From: Branchiostoma floridae
Lineage: Eukaryota > Chordata > Leptocardii > Amphioxiformes > Branchiostomatidae
Direction of reading: 5' to 3'
Assembly (NCBI RefSeq): GCF_000003815.2
Contig: NC_049979.1
Coordinates: 14,741,459-14,805,458 of the forward strand
Length of the DNA: 64,000 nt
Below are positions 1-12,426 of the stretch, in pieces. Below the pieces are notes generated by a model, which worked only from the letters and a program-made list of their open reading frames with translations, had not been told where the DNA came from and did no database searches. Position 1 is the first letter of the stretch; the number at the start of each line of letters is the position of its first letter. Made by a program: the position numbers and the translations under genes.

Positions 1-421
1 TCATATAATGTATTCTACTATACTGTAAGATGATATCATTGCTATCACTTGCTTGTTAGCTTACTGATGTCAATTGCTGTCCTCGACCTACTACTACAAC
101 CACCATGGCTCCCAAAAAGCACTGCGATTAGTAATTTATTACTATGAGTTACATTAGAAATAACAATTAAGCAAACATTCTATGATCACATGATTTTAAA
201 ATTTTGACCTGTGTCAAACCATCCACTGTTGCACATTAGGGCAAAGTGCCTAAAGCTTGCTGGTTATGATCAACACCCATGCATAAAAATGAAGTCATAA
301 AATATCTAAAGCTAGTTTTATGCTCCCTTATATCCTTACTGTGATGTCAACTAGAGCACCTGACATAGCAGATAAAAATCAACATTTCGGTATACATGTA
401 GTTTATTTTCCCAGGACTCAC
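1..421 (-). other. WARS1 intron (partial)
   Basis: This stretch follows the donor of the sixth WARS1 exon (GTGAGT on the minus strand, just left of 422). No downstream WARS1 exon is recognisable here, so the next one must lie outside the window. The sequence is AT-rich with no other feature. Confidence 0.7.
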
Positions 422-3048
422 CTGGTCAATGGCACACGGGATCAGACACTGGATATCTTTTCTACCCCCAAAGATCTGTGGGAAGGATGAGCTGAAGGAT
501 GGGGCTGCCTGGATAGATGGAAAACTGATCTTTCCTGAAAACAAAAGAAACGTGTAGAATCTGTGACATCTTAAGTCAGGATAATGCACACAAAAAACAC
601 AATTTCTGACAGGACCAATAGTATGATATTACGAAAGAAATACTAACCTATGCATGTACTGTCCCCAAAGCCAAAGATTCCCTTGACTTGGTTGAAGGTG
701 ACACATTTTTGAATTTTCAGCATGGTGCGGTAGAAATCTGGTGAAGAGCTGGACAAATACAATGGTTAATGTCATACTTTGTCCAATAGGTATACACATA
801 CAAACTATCTCAAGTACTTAAATTGATAAGTGAAATTTCAACACAAGCTGCTTTGCGGCATCACAACATAAAATGTTGCTTCAATCATCAAGATATACAG
901 AACTGCAAAACTGAACCTGCTGTGGGATGGGCAAAGGTCAACAGTATCAAAACTTGTATAAACTGGACGTAGTTCTCATGGAGAGGTCAGAAATATTTTA
1001 GTTGTATAATTGCTGGCATAAAGTTAATCAAAAAGTAAATGTTCTGTCCTGTTGACTGAGAATGACAGATACAGAGAAACCTTGCCGTACAAGCTGCCTA
1101 GCAGTCCACATCTAACCCAATAGAGAACTTGTGTATGAATGCCATCTAACCCGATGTAGTCCATGTCTGAGAAAATGAAGGTCTTGTCGACGTCAAAGCC
1201 CAGGGCAATGATGTCTTTGGCATTCTCACTAGCCAGTCTTCTGGCCTCCTCTGCTGTCAGGTCCTTCCACAGAAACTTCTCATCATCAGTCAGCTGGATC
1301 ACCAAGGGAACGTCAAAAATGTCCTGTAACCACCTGAACAGAAATGTAAAAATGGAACAAAGTGCTGATGTGACTCAGGTATAAAATATTCATTCATAAC
1401 AGTATTTGCTGCAACCTTTAGAGGAAGATGATACAAATACACGTAGGATACAAATCTACATTAAAATAATCTGTAAATACCAAAACATCGGAAGTGTGTA
1501 CTATCTTGGTTGTGTTGGAAGAACTATATGGATACAATAAAATAATCCTTACTTGGTAATCATGAAGGGAATGAGATGTCCAACATGCATTGCTTCTGAT
1601 GATGGCCCTCTCCCTGTGTATAGGAAAAATGGCTTCCCTTTTTCGTAGGCATCTAGGATCAGGTTGACATCCCTATATGAAGCAAGAGAATAAAAAAAAT
1701 CTGATAAGTGAAACAAAAATGAATTGCTCTTGAGACAAAAAAAAATAATGAGTAGCACAATCTAAATATAATAGACCACCTGACCATTATATCATGTCCT
1801 AATGTATGAACATCATTTCAACAATTATAACATATTCCCTTGCTATGCAGTAATTCAGGAAGGATGTCAGACGAGCTGCACTATTGTGAACTCAGACCAT
1901 GGCCAATCTGGCTGAGTTCAACACCAAGTCAAGTCCTAACTAACCCTAGCAATTTTCCAACTTGTTCAAACTTGCAGAAAAAAATCTGCACACAATTGCA
2001 TGTCTTGACTTTGACTTTGTTTAATGGATGTCAGCCATAACAGTAAACTTGAAGATTGTAGAGTGAATAAGAACATACACAAAGGTGTGAACAAATACAT
2101 AAAGCTGTGCTCACCTGTGTGAAAAGATCATGCCTCTAGTCAGTAGATGGTGGGCGGGCTTTCCTGTCACTCTCACAATCCTGTCAATTAGGTCCTGTTC
2201 AATCTTCGTGCTCCCAAACTGGGCTGCAGACAGAGATATGATGGAAGACAAAGGATGTGAAAACAAATAAATTAATAAAGGAAATTTTGCTTCACAATCT
2301 GATGACTTATGATTTGCATATTTGTTGCAATGGAATAGACCAAGGAGGTTGAAAGAGGGAATAGTGTCATTAAGCACACATTCAGACCCAATAAATGTAC
2401 ACCGTATTTGGAAAATGTTAATAGTATTAGTAGAAATTGTACTAGAATGAATACAGTTGAAAATTCTTTGGAGAAGCATCTCGGTTTTCCTTTGGATACT
2501 AGTAGCGTTACTTTAGGGCAATTCCTTTTTTTTTGTAAGAAAGCATGCTCAAACAATTAAAAGGTATGAAGTCAATGCTCATATTCTTCTAGAGTAGCGA
2601 CTTAACCTGTGGTTAACTTGTGGCGAACCAACTATTTTACTTTTATTTGCCTTGAATCTTTACCTTATTTTTACTTCACTATTAACTTGTATTCTAACAA
2701 ACAGTCCACGTTTTAGTATTATTTAGGCATTCTAGATACTCTCTCATGCATGGGTAATTTTGGAAATTATTTCATTTTCTTTCATACTCTTACCAAAATG
2801 AAGAACTCTACTCTACTCTACTCTTCATCATTTGCCCCTGCTTCAAAATTTTAACACAGTCCTCCTTCTGAATAAAAAAAACAAAAAAACTTACCTATTA
2901 ACTTGTCATAGTTAACACCTTTCTGACTTCCTGACGTGACTTCCCATGGAGTGATCAGTTGGTCCTCAGTCTCCTCCTCTGGCGGGTTCTGTTCTCCATC
3001 CTGAAGCTTCAGGTTCTCCACACCCGGAACTGCCCCCTCCTCTGCCAT
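422..3048 (-). CDS. WARS1: Tryptophanyl-tRNA synthetase, cytosolic (N-terminal part, 6 exons)
   Basis: This class I aminoacyl-tRNA synthetase charges tRNA-Trp in the cytosol. Coding exons, in transcript order on the minus strand, are 3048-2895, 2223-2115, 1672-1553, 1333-1151, 748-648 and 534-422; they sum to 780 nt (260 codons) in one open frame. The protein starts [16 protein letters not shown] and continues into the catalytic Rossmann fold. The HIGH-type ATP signature is visible as [12 protein letters not shown] (exon 3), followed by [15 protein letters not shown] (exon 4), [15 protein letters not shown] (exon 5) and [20 protein letters not shown] (exon 6), all typical of eukaryotic TrpRS. 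The KMSAS loop and anticodon-binding domain lie beyond the left edge. The start ATG at 3048 opens the exon's only family-like frame. No WHEP domain is encoded upstream of it, so the protein resembles human mini-TrpRS in layout. The exon 4 donor (GTTAGA) is weak but gives the correct phase. The gene is head-to-head with WDR25. Confidence 0.96.
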
Positions 3049-3692
3049 ATTGAGTGATGAAATTTCACAACGTGCTCCCCGCTTGCAACGTGGACAGTTC
3101 CACACCGAATTTCTCCTTGCGCTGGGGGGAGAACAAGAGAATAAACAATAGAAATGAGACGACTTAGAATTGGACTTAATCTGAAAATCGAAATATAACG
3201 CAATAGGACTTCCATATACCGTAATATCCCACAGAACCGCACTGCTTCTTTGCAAACCTCATGCAATAAGTCCCGGTGGAAGAAACTATTAAGAGTTTTA
3301 GGGGAGTATTGAGTTATATTTAGTTTTCAACACGACACATAACCAACAGAGGCACAAAAACCATTAATTTAGATACATACTCCAAGTCGGTTTACAAATA
3401 AACATTCTTTAATAACCATTAAATTGTATGTTAGTGCAGTCATTTCATAAATGATTATTCGTGTCATCCCTAAATTGAAGAACAGTTTCCTCCATTTTGA
3501 TCTTTGTAGTAAATCGAGCATCCACCCACAATGCACCTTGTGCAGTATCATGGCGGCGTCCGTGATGGACAGGCGATTTTGACGACTTGTGTTCGGGATT
3601 TTTCCGCATTGATTCTGGACACATCCAGTGAAAACAACTACCTGTAAGAGCTCTGATTTGTGGAAAATACGTCTAGTCGTGAGTTTGTGGCG
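3049..3692. promoter_or_regulatory. Shared (bidirectional) promoter region WARS1/WDR25
   Basis: Only 644 bp separate the divergent start codons of WARS1 (3048, minus) and WDR25 (3693, plus), so both promoters must lie here. A YY1-like ATGGCGGC core sits at 3550-3557, a motif common near transcription starts of housekeeping genes. No TATA box is evident. The same head-to-head pair exists in the human genome. Transcription start sites cannot be placed from sequence alone. Confidence 0.6.
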
Positions 3693-6600
3693 ATGAACGC
3701 GCTCGTACAGTATGAGAGCTCAAGTTCAGACGAGGAGGAGGGGCGGCCACCTTCCGCGGCAAGACAAGCAAAAGCTGCAAAACGAGGTTCCTCCAAGTCT
3801 GGCGGGAAGAAGGCCAAAGTGGCGTCAGCAGAGGTCACACAGAGCACCAATGTCCAAGCTCAGAACCCAGCAGGATATTCCAATGATTGGCAGGCAATGG
3901 GTTATTCCCAACAAGGCTATGGGCAGACTTGGCCGCAAGGCTATGACTACAGTCAATATGCACAGGCTTATGGACAATGGGGAGACTATCAACAGTGGGC
4001 TAACTACTATGCCGGGTACGGACAACAGCAACAGTACGGTACACAGGCAGCCATGCAGCCTCCCGCAGTCCCACCACAAACCAGTTCAGTCACACAATCT
4101 ACGACTACTGGATCATCAACCTCAGATGTAACACCCCAGCCCCCTCCACCCTCAGGACCCCCCTCAGAGAAACCCCCCCTACCAACAGGTGCACCACCAG
4201 CACCCTCCACCACAGGTCAACAACCGGAGGAAAATAGTCCAGCGTCTCAGACGCAAACCACCTCTGCAACATCGTCTAGTGTGGATTCTCAGGTTAGTAC
4301 GGCCGGGCAGGTGCAGGCTGGCTCGCAGGACACCAGCTCTGGCCAGGCAAACATGGACCCCAACATGATGTGGAACAACATGTGGAACTACCAACAGTAT
4401 GATCCACAGGCATGGAGCCAGTATTATGCAGGGCAGGGGTATCAGGACCCTAACATGGCAATGGGTCAGTGGGGCCAATGGGGCCAACAGTGGCAGAACT
4501 GGCAGCAGCAGCAACAGCAGCAAGGTACTCCTGAACAGACTGGACAACAGAAGGAACAGCAAACCCAGCAACAAGGAGGCTTTCAGACTACGCCTCAAGC
4601 TGCAACTGGCAACACAGAACAAAAGCCGCCTCCTCAGGGGCCACCCCCTCAGGGTCCCCCACCACAAGGACCACCACCACATGGCCCTCCACCCGGACTG
4701 AATGGTCAGGATCATTGGCAGAGTCCAGATTGGCATCAGTCCTGGCACCCAGGCCAAATGGGCCAACGACCACCTGGCCCCATGGACCATGGGCCAAGGA
4801 TGAGGATGAGGCACATGGGCCCAATGGATCATGGACCCCGCCCACGTCACCGTGGCCCCATGGATGGCCCAAGGCATCGCCACCCCCCACCAATGGGCCA
4901 GGGACCTCGGATGAGGCATCCAATGGAACATGGACCTCGGGGTCCTCGTGGGCCCATGGATCATGGGCAAAGGCCAAGACATCATGGACCCATGGACCAA
5001 AGACCACGACATCCTGGCGGAATGGATCAAAGACCACGGCACAGGCATCCAGGTCCGATGGATTTTGGACAGCGGCCACGGCATCCTGGAGGTATGGACC
5101 AGCAACCCCGACATCCCCCATTGATGGAAAAAGGACAGCAGCCACGGTTTCCAGGTTCAGCAGATCAAGGCCCCCGGCCCATGGAGCGGCCACGGAATCC
5201 TGGTGCAGTGGATCAGGGACCAAGACCAAGGTTCCCTGGACCAATGGATCAAAGCCAGAGGCCACGGCACCCTGGCCCAATGGGTCCGAGGGGAAGAGCT
5301 CCTGATATAGGGGAAGGGAAAGACACAAGGTGGAGTGGACAGCCTTGGCAGAGAGATAATCGTGGTCCCAAAGATCAGGATGATCAACAGGAAGATCAGG
5401 AGTCAGAACAACCTCAAAAGAAGGAAGAGCCAGCTACTGAGGAGAAACAAAAACCTGCACTTAGCTTGGCAGAGAGGCTCAAGATGATTGCTGAGTCCAA
5501 GGCTCCACAAACTGGTTCTGCATCTAGTCACCTAGCTTCAAGGCCCACACCAGCAGAGAAGGACAAAAAGAAAGGTTCTGATGAAAAGGGAAATGCAAAC
5601 TATGTACCTTTAGGATTTAACAAACTGCAGCAGATGTCACGAGGAAATCAGGGCAGTGATAATGGCAGGGAAGGAAGAGGACCAAGAGGTGAACGTGGAG
5701 GTCGGGGGGACAGGGGTGGACAAGGTGGCAGAGGAGGGAGGGATGACCGAGGGGGAAGGAGGAGCAGGTTTGGACAAGACGATGAGCCAAGGGGGTCATC
5801 TTGGGGACGAGACAGAAACCAGCCATCATACAGGTCTGGCAGAGAGGGCAGGCCGGACAGGGAAGGAAGAGATCGAGACAGCAGGTCAGACAGAGATGGT
5901 CGATCCAGCAGGTTCAGCCATGACTCCAGGGACAGACAGGGTGACAGCCAGCAGGAGAGAAGAGGGAGTAGGTTCTCTGGTGGGCCACCTTCACACGGGG
6001 AGCAGAGCAAACCTGGTGGGGAGGGAAATGTGAGGTCAAACATAGATGGAAAGCAAAGTCGCTGGGAGACCCCTCGTAGCACTGGGACAGATGACCCTCA
6101 GAAACAACCCAAAACCAGGACAAAATGGGGAGCAGAAACCACGGATGGCCAGGAGAGCCTTTCCAAAGCACTGCTCCCAGATCCCGCAGGCCAACCAGGA
6201 GGAGGAGGCAATCACCAGGGCAATCCTCCATCACTATTTGACATCCAAGTTCAACCTTCATCCCATCTCCAGCAAGGTCAGGGCCAAGGTGGCCAGCAGC
6301 AGTTGAGACAGAGAGGAGAACAGGAGTCTAATCCTCCCGGTCCAAGAGCATCCCCATCTGTAGGTCCAAGGGGACCTTCTCCCACTGGCTTTAGGGGACC
6401 ATCTCCTACAGGGCTAAGAGGACCTACTCCCCCTGGACCAAGGGGTTCCCCTTCCCCTGGACCAAGAGGTCTACCGCCCCCTCAGTTTCAGGGACACAAC
6501 CAAGGGAACTGGTCACAGCAGAACTTTGGGTCCCCTGAGGGACAGGGCAGTGGAATGAAGAGAGTGTCCTCAAATGACTCCCAATTCTCTCCTTCTGATG

Positions 6601-9227
6601 GAGGACCAGGCATCCATCCCTACACGCCCAAACGTGCCAGACTAGAGCCAGATGGGTCGCCTAGCAACCCCAGCCCCACCGGCATGGTGCTACAAGACAC
6701 CACCATGGCTGCAGTACAGGATATATTTGAACCATACCCCAAAATTGTGTTTGCCCTGGGGAAAGCTTTGCAAAGCAGGATTCCTGAGAAAAGACTTGTT
6801 GATCTGCAAGGCCACACGGGTCCCGTGAACACTGTGGAGTGGTGCAAGGCCGACTGTAGCCATCTTCTCCTGTCTTCCTCCATGGACAGGTAAGGTTGTA
6901 CATAAGAGTTGACAGTATGCTCACTGAAGAATGGAAGTACTGAGTATCATAGCCGTAAACTGTATGAGAATTATCAATTATCACTGTAAGCCATACTTAA
7001 AAGTTTTTTGTTATATTTCATCTAATTTCATCTTAATTCAAACAACTGGCAGACATAAGTCTGAATTATGTTATGATGACAAATGTTACTAGGCAGGATC
7101 ACTTATCCATTATCCTTCATCAACTTAAAGGTTAACAGATAATCAAGAATCTAAGATTGACTAATCTAGAACCATTGAAAAATAATAGAACCTATTCAAT
7201 ATAACATTAGAGAGGACATCTACGCTATCCATCATACAATTGCTTTTCGATCTTTCCATCCAGCAGTGATGCCTTGGAAATTGTAGCCTTCATGAGTTAT
7301 GACCAACATGCATCAAATAACTTAGCACACCCAGGAATGCATATTGTACTCCAAAGTGTTGTTTAAATCAATCTGAGTCATTCTGACATTTTAAGAAAGC
7401 CTCGATTTCATTTGATGATAACAACTTCCAGTCAGAGTAAATTGTAATGATGTCTACTTCTCCTTCCCATGTGCAGGACTGTCAGAGTCTGGGATGCCAT
7501 TGGAGATGCCAAGTGTGTCCGAACTCTGACCAATCACAGGGCAGGAGTGAAGATGGCTGCGTGGACTTCAGACAAGAAAGTGCTGAGCTGCAGCTTTGAC
7601 AAGACTGCTCAGCTCACCGATCCACAGACAGGTGAGAATGCTGCTCACTTAACCCTCTCCCTGCTGAGGAAGGGTTTTGGCACCAATTTTTGTTGTTGCT
7701 GGTTTTGTCAAGTATGATATATTTGTACTTTTTTTCACCCATTGGAGTCAAAGGTATATATATACCTGAAGTATGCAATTACTAGTAATGAAATTGCATG
7801 TGTCTAGCTTATTAATGCAAAGAATATACACATGGATTTCATTGATCTATATGATCAAATGTCCATTTATGTGACAATGTATTGTTTTCCAGGTCAAACT
7901 GTGTCAACATTCCCCCATTCCAATTTTGTGACTGTTGTTCGAGTCCATCCCCAGGAACATAACCTGTTCCTGACTGGGTCCACAGACATCATTCAGGCTT
8001 GGGACAGCAGGACAGGCAAGGTAAGATGTGATCATGTATGACTTCCCACCAAGGAAAGTTTGGCTTGTCTGTCAGTGTATTTTTATTTTTTGCAATGCTG
8101 CTATTGTTTGTTTGGGGGCCTGAAGCAAAGCAGTATGGGTAAGGATGTGATGGCTTCCTTCGCTAATTTGATTTCTGCCTTTTTGGGTGATTATTACAGT
8201 TACATGATGCAACAATTACCAGAAAATTGACTAACCAATACAAATGTTTGAACTTGTTAATAGGCTGTTCGGGATTTTAAATGCAAGTTTGGTTCCGTTC
8301 TGGACTTGGCCTTCCTGTCTGACGGGAAATCATTTGTCAGCAGCGCTGATGTTGTGGCAAGAGACTCCGCCGACAAGACGATCATGGTGTGGGACTTCAG
8401 CTCTGCAGCCAAGCTGTCCAACCAGATATTTCATGTAAGACAATATAGATGGCAGTGTAAGGATGTCAGGCTTTTCAAGATTTAGCTTTGAGCCTATGTA
8501 CTACATGTATAGGTCGCTGTATAAGTATGGTATGGTATAAATGTAATGTGAAAGTAATGTGGGTAAAAGCATGTTGCAAAATGCCCTGGAGTTTTCTGCT
8601 GACAGAAATTGGAAATGGACAGAAAGAAATTTATTCTGTCCTTTGTTTTGTCTTCACATCATGTATATCTGATGTAAACATGTACTTATTTCATTTGTTT
8701 TGTTCCAGGAGCGATATAGCTGCCCTTCTCTGGCTGTCCATCCCTCAAAGCCAAACTTCATTGCCCAGACTAATGGAGACTACATTGCCCTCTTCTCCAC
8801 ATCTCGCCCATATGCCATGGACAAGACTGTCCGTTTTGAAGGACACAAGGTTAGAAATTAACTTTTTGTTTCAGCTATATTTTTGTATTTTGCATAACAC
8901 AAAGGGTTTCCGGCATGCAGCAATAGCTGTGACATGAAGCAACCTGTAAAATCTAAAGACTAAAGTTTGAGTAAAGCTGAACTGATCCTAACCCTGATGT
9001 TGTAGGTTCAGGGGTATCGGATCGGCTGCGAGTTTACCCCAGATGGACAGATGATCGTGACTGGTAGCGGTGACGGGAAGGTGCACTACTTCAACTTCTA
9101 CTCGGGGGAGAGTGCACGTGAGCTGAACGTGTACACAAACCCGTGCACAGATGTGAAGTCCCACCCTGTCCTGAGCAGCACCCTGGCTACCTGCAGCTGG
9201 AGTGGACAGGTCTCTGTCTGGCAGTAA
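3693..9227 (+). CDS. WDR25: WD repeat-containing protein 25 with giant disordered N-terminus (6 exons, 1337 aa)
   Basis: Exons are 3693-6889, 7477-7631, 7893-8020, 8264-8434, 8709-8849 and 9006-9227; the joined length is 4014 nt, in frame. The C-terminal 300 residues form the WD40 propeller: [77 protein letters not shown] and a final [13 protein letters not shown]. These match vertebrate WDR25, a relative of splicing factor CDC40/PRP17 whose function is poorly known. The start at 3693 ([17 protein letters not shown]) is chosen because the upstream frame has no ATG and human WDR25 begins similarly (Met-Ala-Ser-Leu-Val then acidic/Ser). Residues about 64-118 and 220-290 are Y/Q/G/W-rich, 311-336 are PPPQG repeats, 356-540 are GPMD-type repeats, 650-700 are RGG boxes, and 880-930 are GPSPTG repeats. 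TPKRAR near residue 980 is a likely nuclear localisation signal. Human WDR25 lacks this expansion. Confidence 0.93.
4760..5310 (+). repeat. Coding tandem repeat (GPMD-x-G-x-RPRH type) in WDR25
   Basis: About 15 degenerate units of 10-15 codons occur here, with cores such as [24 protein letters not shown] and [13 protein letters not shown]. They encode a Pro/Arg/Met/His-rich, presumably disordered stretch (residues about 356-540). The nucleotide periodicity (CCCATGGAyCA.GG) makes long open frames on the opposite strand, which are artefacts. A second, shorter coding repeat of about ten codons (GPSPTGFRG type, 5-6 units) lies at 6330-6480. Confidence 0.9.
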
Positions 9228-9862
9228 ACAACACTCCTTCCTAGGGCTGCTCCAATAGGATTAGTTGGTTCTTGGATATTTTTAGATTGAAAAACAGAGG
9301 AGGTGAATTTTTCAGATGATCTGGAGGATATATACAGAGTCACTTTAGAGGTAAAAAGGTGTAAGAAGAATGTTTATAGATTTGTTGCCATTTTTTGTCC
9401 TCCAAGAAAAAAAATTCAAGAAACAACTAATTCAACTGTAGTAGCTTGTTGTACAGGTCATTTTACATGATCCATAATAGGACTGTACAGGTACTGACAT
9501 ATGTTAAAGTAGACATGTGTATACATGTAGATTATGTGTGAAACATAAGGGGAAGATTTTTTAAGTAATTAGCCAGTGTGTGTGCAAGATTTTTTTCATT
9601 AACATGGTAATGTTATGTCTTGCTTGCAGTCCATTGTTATGTGTAGTCAGTGGAAAATGTATGACTATGAGTAATTGTAATGATTTATAGAAAACATTTT
9701 TCACTTTTCAAATATTTTTTTTCTAACATTTGTTGAGAAAGGGTAGTCTGTGATCATGTTGATTGTTGAGCTTTTTGATTTGGGCCATTTTTATCAGTTA
9801 GAGCATTTTGTGACACCTTGTGATACTGGGTTGAGGAAACAAACTAAAAAAGTTTCTGCATG

Positions 9863-10166
9863 CAGGGTTAGACAAGTTTTTTAAAATTCACTTGTCCTAT
9901 CGGGCAAGTACATAGAAAATTTACTTGCCCAAACCAACTTTCCACTTGCCCAAAATTTAATAAATGACATGTATTTTTACTTTCATCGATGGAATTCTTG
10001 TTATTGGCTCTATTTTTCTTTGTTGACCAATGCTTGATGCCATGACTGAAAAGTGGCAAGTATAAAAAAATCTCACTCATTGAAAAATCTTACTTGCCCG
10101 TCGGGCAAGTGGGATAGGACATGCACTTGTCCGGGACAATAGGGCTAGTGAACTTGTTTATCCCTG
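9863..10166. mobile_element. Non-autonomous TIR transposon, family 1 copy 1
   Basis: This 304-bp element begins CAGGGTTAGACAAGTT and ends with the imperfect inverted copy AACTTGTTTATCCCTG. It is flanked by a 5-bp direct repeat gcatg (9858-9862 and 10167-10171), read as a target-site duplication. The interior holds several inverted copies of ACTTGCCC/GGGCAAGT. It encodes nothing evident. A second copy lies at 54092-54418. CAGGG ends recall hAT elements, but the 5-bp duplication is shorter than the usual 8 bp, so the superfamily is uncertain. Confidence 0.8.
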
Positions 10167-11168
10167 GCATGAATAGTCAATGGAATGAATTTTTGTGAAG
10201 CCAGTTGCAGCAGTTGATACTGTTTTTAAACATGGACCAAAATTTCTTAGATACTAAATTTGAAATGTAGCAACATCAAGGAGTGGTTATACCACAACTG
10301 GAGATTATTGACAAGAGAGACATCTTTAATGTAAAGCATGTTTCAAATGTAGTAAAGTCAATATATGCAAGTTTTATGTCCTTACTCCATATGGATATGT
10401 GAGGGAAAAGTTGGACATGGGATGTTTCTGATACTTTCTGGTACTGGTAGTCTTGTTTCCCTACCTTGTGTGGATTCTTTGTGTGTCTCCAATATCCAAA
10501 GGTGGTAAGTAATTTCAGACAAGTGAGTGTGAAATAATTTTTTTAGATTTAAATACATTAGACATTCATAAATCAAACCCAGTGTCATGTAACTGTAGAT
10601 GAAATTGATACAATATAGGTATAGTTTTGTACTTGGTAACAATTCACATTTAAAAGATGGCATTCATTATGGCAGTGTGAAGTTGTTTGTGATGCAAAGA
10701 AAGACTTTCCCCTGAACACCTACCAAACACATGAAAACAAAGGTAGAATTTCAATGGCATTGTTGCACTGTCATCTGTAATATAAGTGAACATCTGTGTT
10801 AGATATGTTACTACTGGATCAAGGAAAGTACTATGTACCCGCTGGGGTTGTCATTTAAGTATTTTCATACATTTTCTTTGATAGGTGTACCACCTACAGT
10901 ATTGGTTCCTTGTACAAAGGACCACAAGCTTTTGCAAGTTTGCATGCCAATTAGAACTGCCACTAAGATGATTCAGAGGTTCTCTCAACTTATCAAGATC
11001 AGGTTAGATAATGCAGTAAGTGGTCCAGAGAAAGGTATACGTAGACAATTGTATGTTTCACTTTATTTCACAATCCAGTTGACTGCATCACATATTAAGA
11101 TCTACCAAAACAAGACAAACCTCAATTTACCCACTTCCTTTGTAACTTACATGTATGTTACTTCAAAC

Positions 11169-11174
11169 AATAAA
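11169..11174 (+). terminator. Candidate poly(A) signal for WDR25
   Basis: AATAAA on the plus strand about 1.9 kb past the WDR25 stop codon. A second AATAAA at 11559-11564 is an equally good candidate. No transcript evidence is available. Confidence 0.3.
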
Positions 11175-11890
11175 AGGTGAGTGATTTTACCACACCTTGC
11201 AATGCATAGCTACTTTCAATAATTTTTATTACTTTCTATATTCATTTCAGTATTGAATCTAATATCACATAAGGAATTCTTGTGCATTTCGAGCTGGTTA
11301 TTTGTGCAAACAATTAACTTGATTTCCCAGAAAGATGTTACAGTTAGAAAATCTTTACTACAAAGTAGCTGATTGTATGTTCTGTATATATTTATGTGAG
11401 AATATACATGTATTTCAGGCAACAGTGTAGACTACAACTTTGGTGTAGCGGCAATGATGAGTGAAACAAGTTTCTGATTGCTGCATGCAGCAAGCCCTAT
11501 TTTCATCCTATTTTCAATACAAAATATGTGAAATTAAATGATATGTCGAACTTCATTCAATAAATACATGTACTGAATACCTATAACATATGCTGGAAGA
11601 AGCGGTGATCTGGGTATATCTTAGACTACATATTCAAGTTCAGTAACTTGCACATCTCAAACCTTGTATATGTAAATTTGAAATCACCACAAATATACAT
11701 AAAGATGTATTTCCGTATTTAGCTTGGCACAAAAGAAATCATGTACGACTAACAGGATGATACATGATAACCATGAGTGGAAGAGACATTTTAACACTCC
11801 ATAGGATTGCTGATTGTACTTCACAAAAATATACACATATAACCTATGATACATTCACATAATGCAACCTACATGTCTAAGTAAATGATT

Positions 11891-11896
11891 TTTATT
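11891..11896 (-). terminator. Candidate poly(A) signal for BEGAIN
   Basis: TTTATT on the plus strand reads AATAAA on the minus strand, about 530 bp past the BEGAIN stop codon at 12427. This is assigned only from position and motif. Confidence 0.3.
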
Positions 11897-12426
11897 TATG
11901 TATTTATGATAAACAACTATGCAACGAAAAGTAAAAAGGTTTTGCTGAAGTGATCTTAGCTCACAGAACTCCATCAACTCAAGCAGGGCATATGGTTGGT
12001 GAAATTCAGGTCACATGTGCAGGCAACTAGCAAAATAAAAATTCAGTGACATCTCTCACATTAACCAGGATATATCCCTCGTTTAGGGATTGCAGAGATC
12101 AGTTTTCAAATGCATGCTTGACATTTTAGACTTTACCTGTATGTTACTTTCAATACATTTTACGTACTAGTACGATATATCAGATCTACCAAACAGCCTA
12201 ACATATCTTGCATAGTTATTTGCACAGCTTAAAGTGCCTCAAATTCTTCACAAACATTTACTCTGCCAATAGCTTTACATGTACATCGTTCCTTTGTATG
12301 CCCTACATACTATCCATGTTTATTGATATATTATGCTGTATATTCTTGAAAGCCTGATACACATCCTGACTATGTTATCTAATGTGCAGCTTCATTTTAT
12401 CAAGCCATGTAAGTCAAGTTCTTTTT

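Larger units (their letters stand above)
9228..12426. other. Convergent 3' region between WDR25 and BEGAIN
   Basis: No gene is visible in these 3.2 kb. The 3' UTRs of WDR25 (plus) and BEGAIN (minus) must meet here. Candidate poly(A) signals are AATAAA at 11169-11174 and 11559-11564 on the plus strand, and its complement TTTATT at 11891-11896 for BEGAIN. A 304-bp inverted-repeat transposon lies at 9863-10166. The remainder is AT-rich unique-looking sequence; the small ORFs in it have no protein-like composition. Confidence 0.6.

Noticed and set aside
3660-3692. Start of WDR25 upstream at 3660
   Set aside because: The codon at 3660 is GTG. The first ATG in frame is 3693, and its N-terminus resembles the human protein.
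4179-5328. Long minus-strand ORFs of 246-311 codons opposite WDR25 exon 1
   Set aside because: They mirror the repeats of the plus-strand coding frame (stop-poor CCATGG-type periodicity), have no domain, and lie antisense to a frame proven by the downstream WD40 exons.
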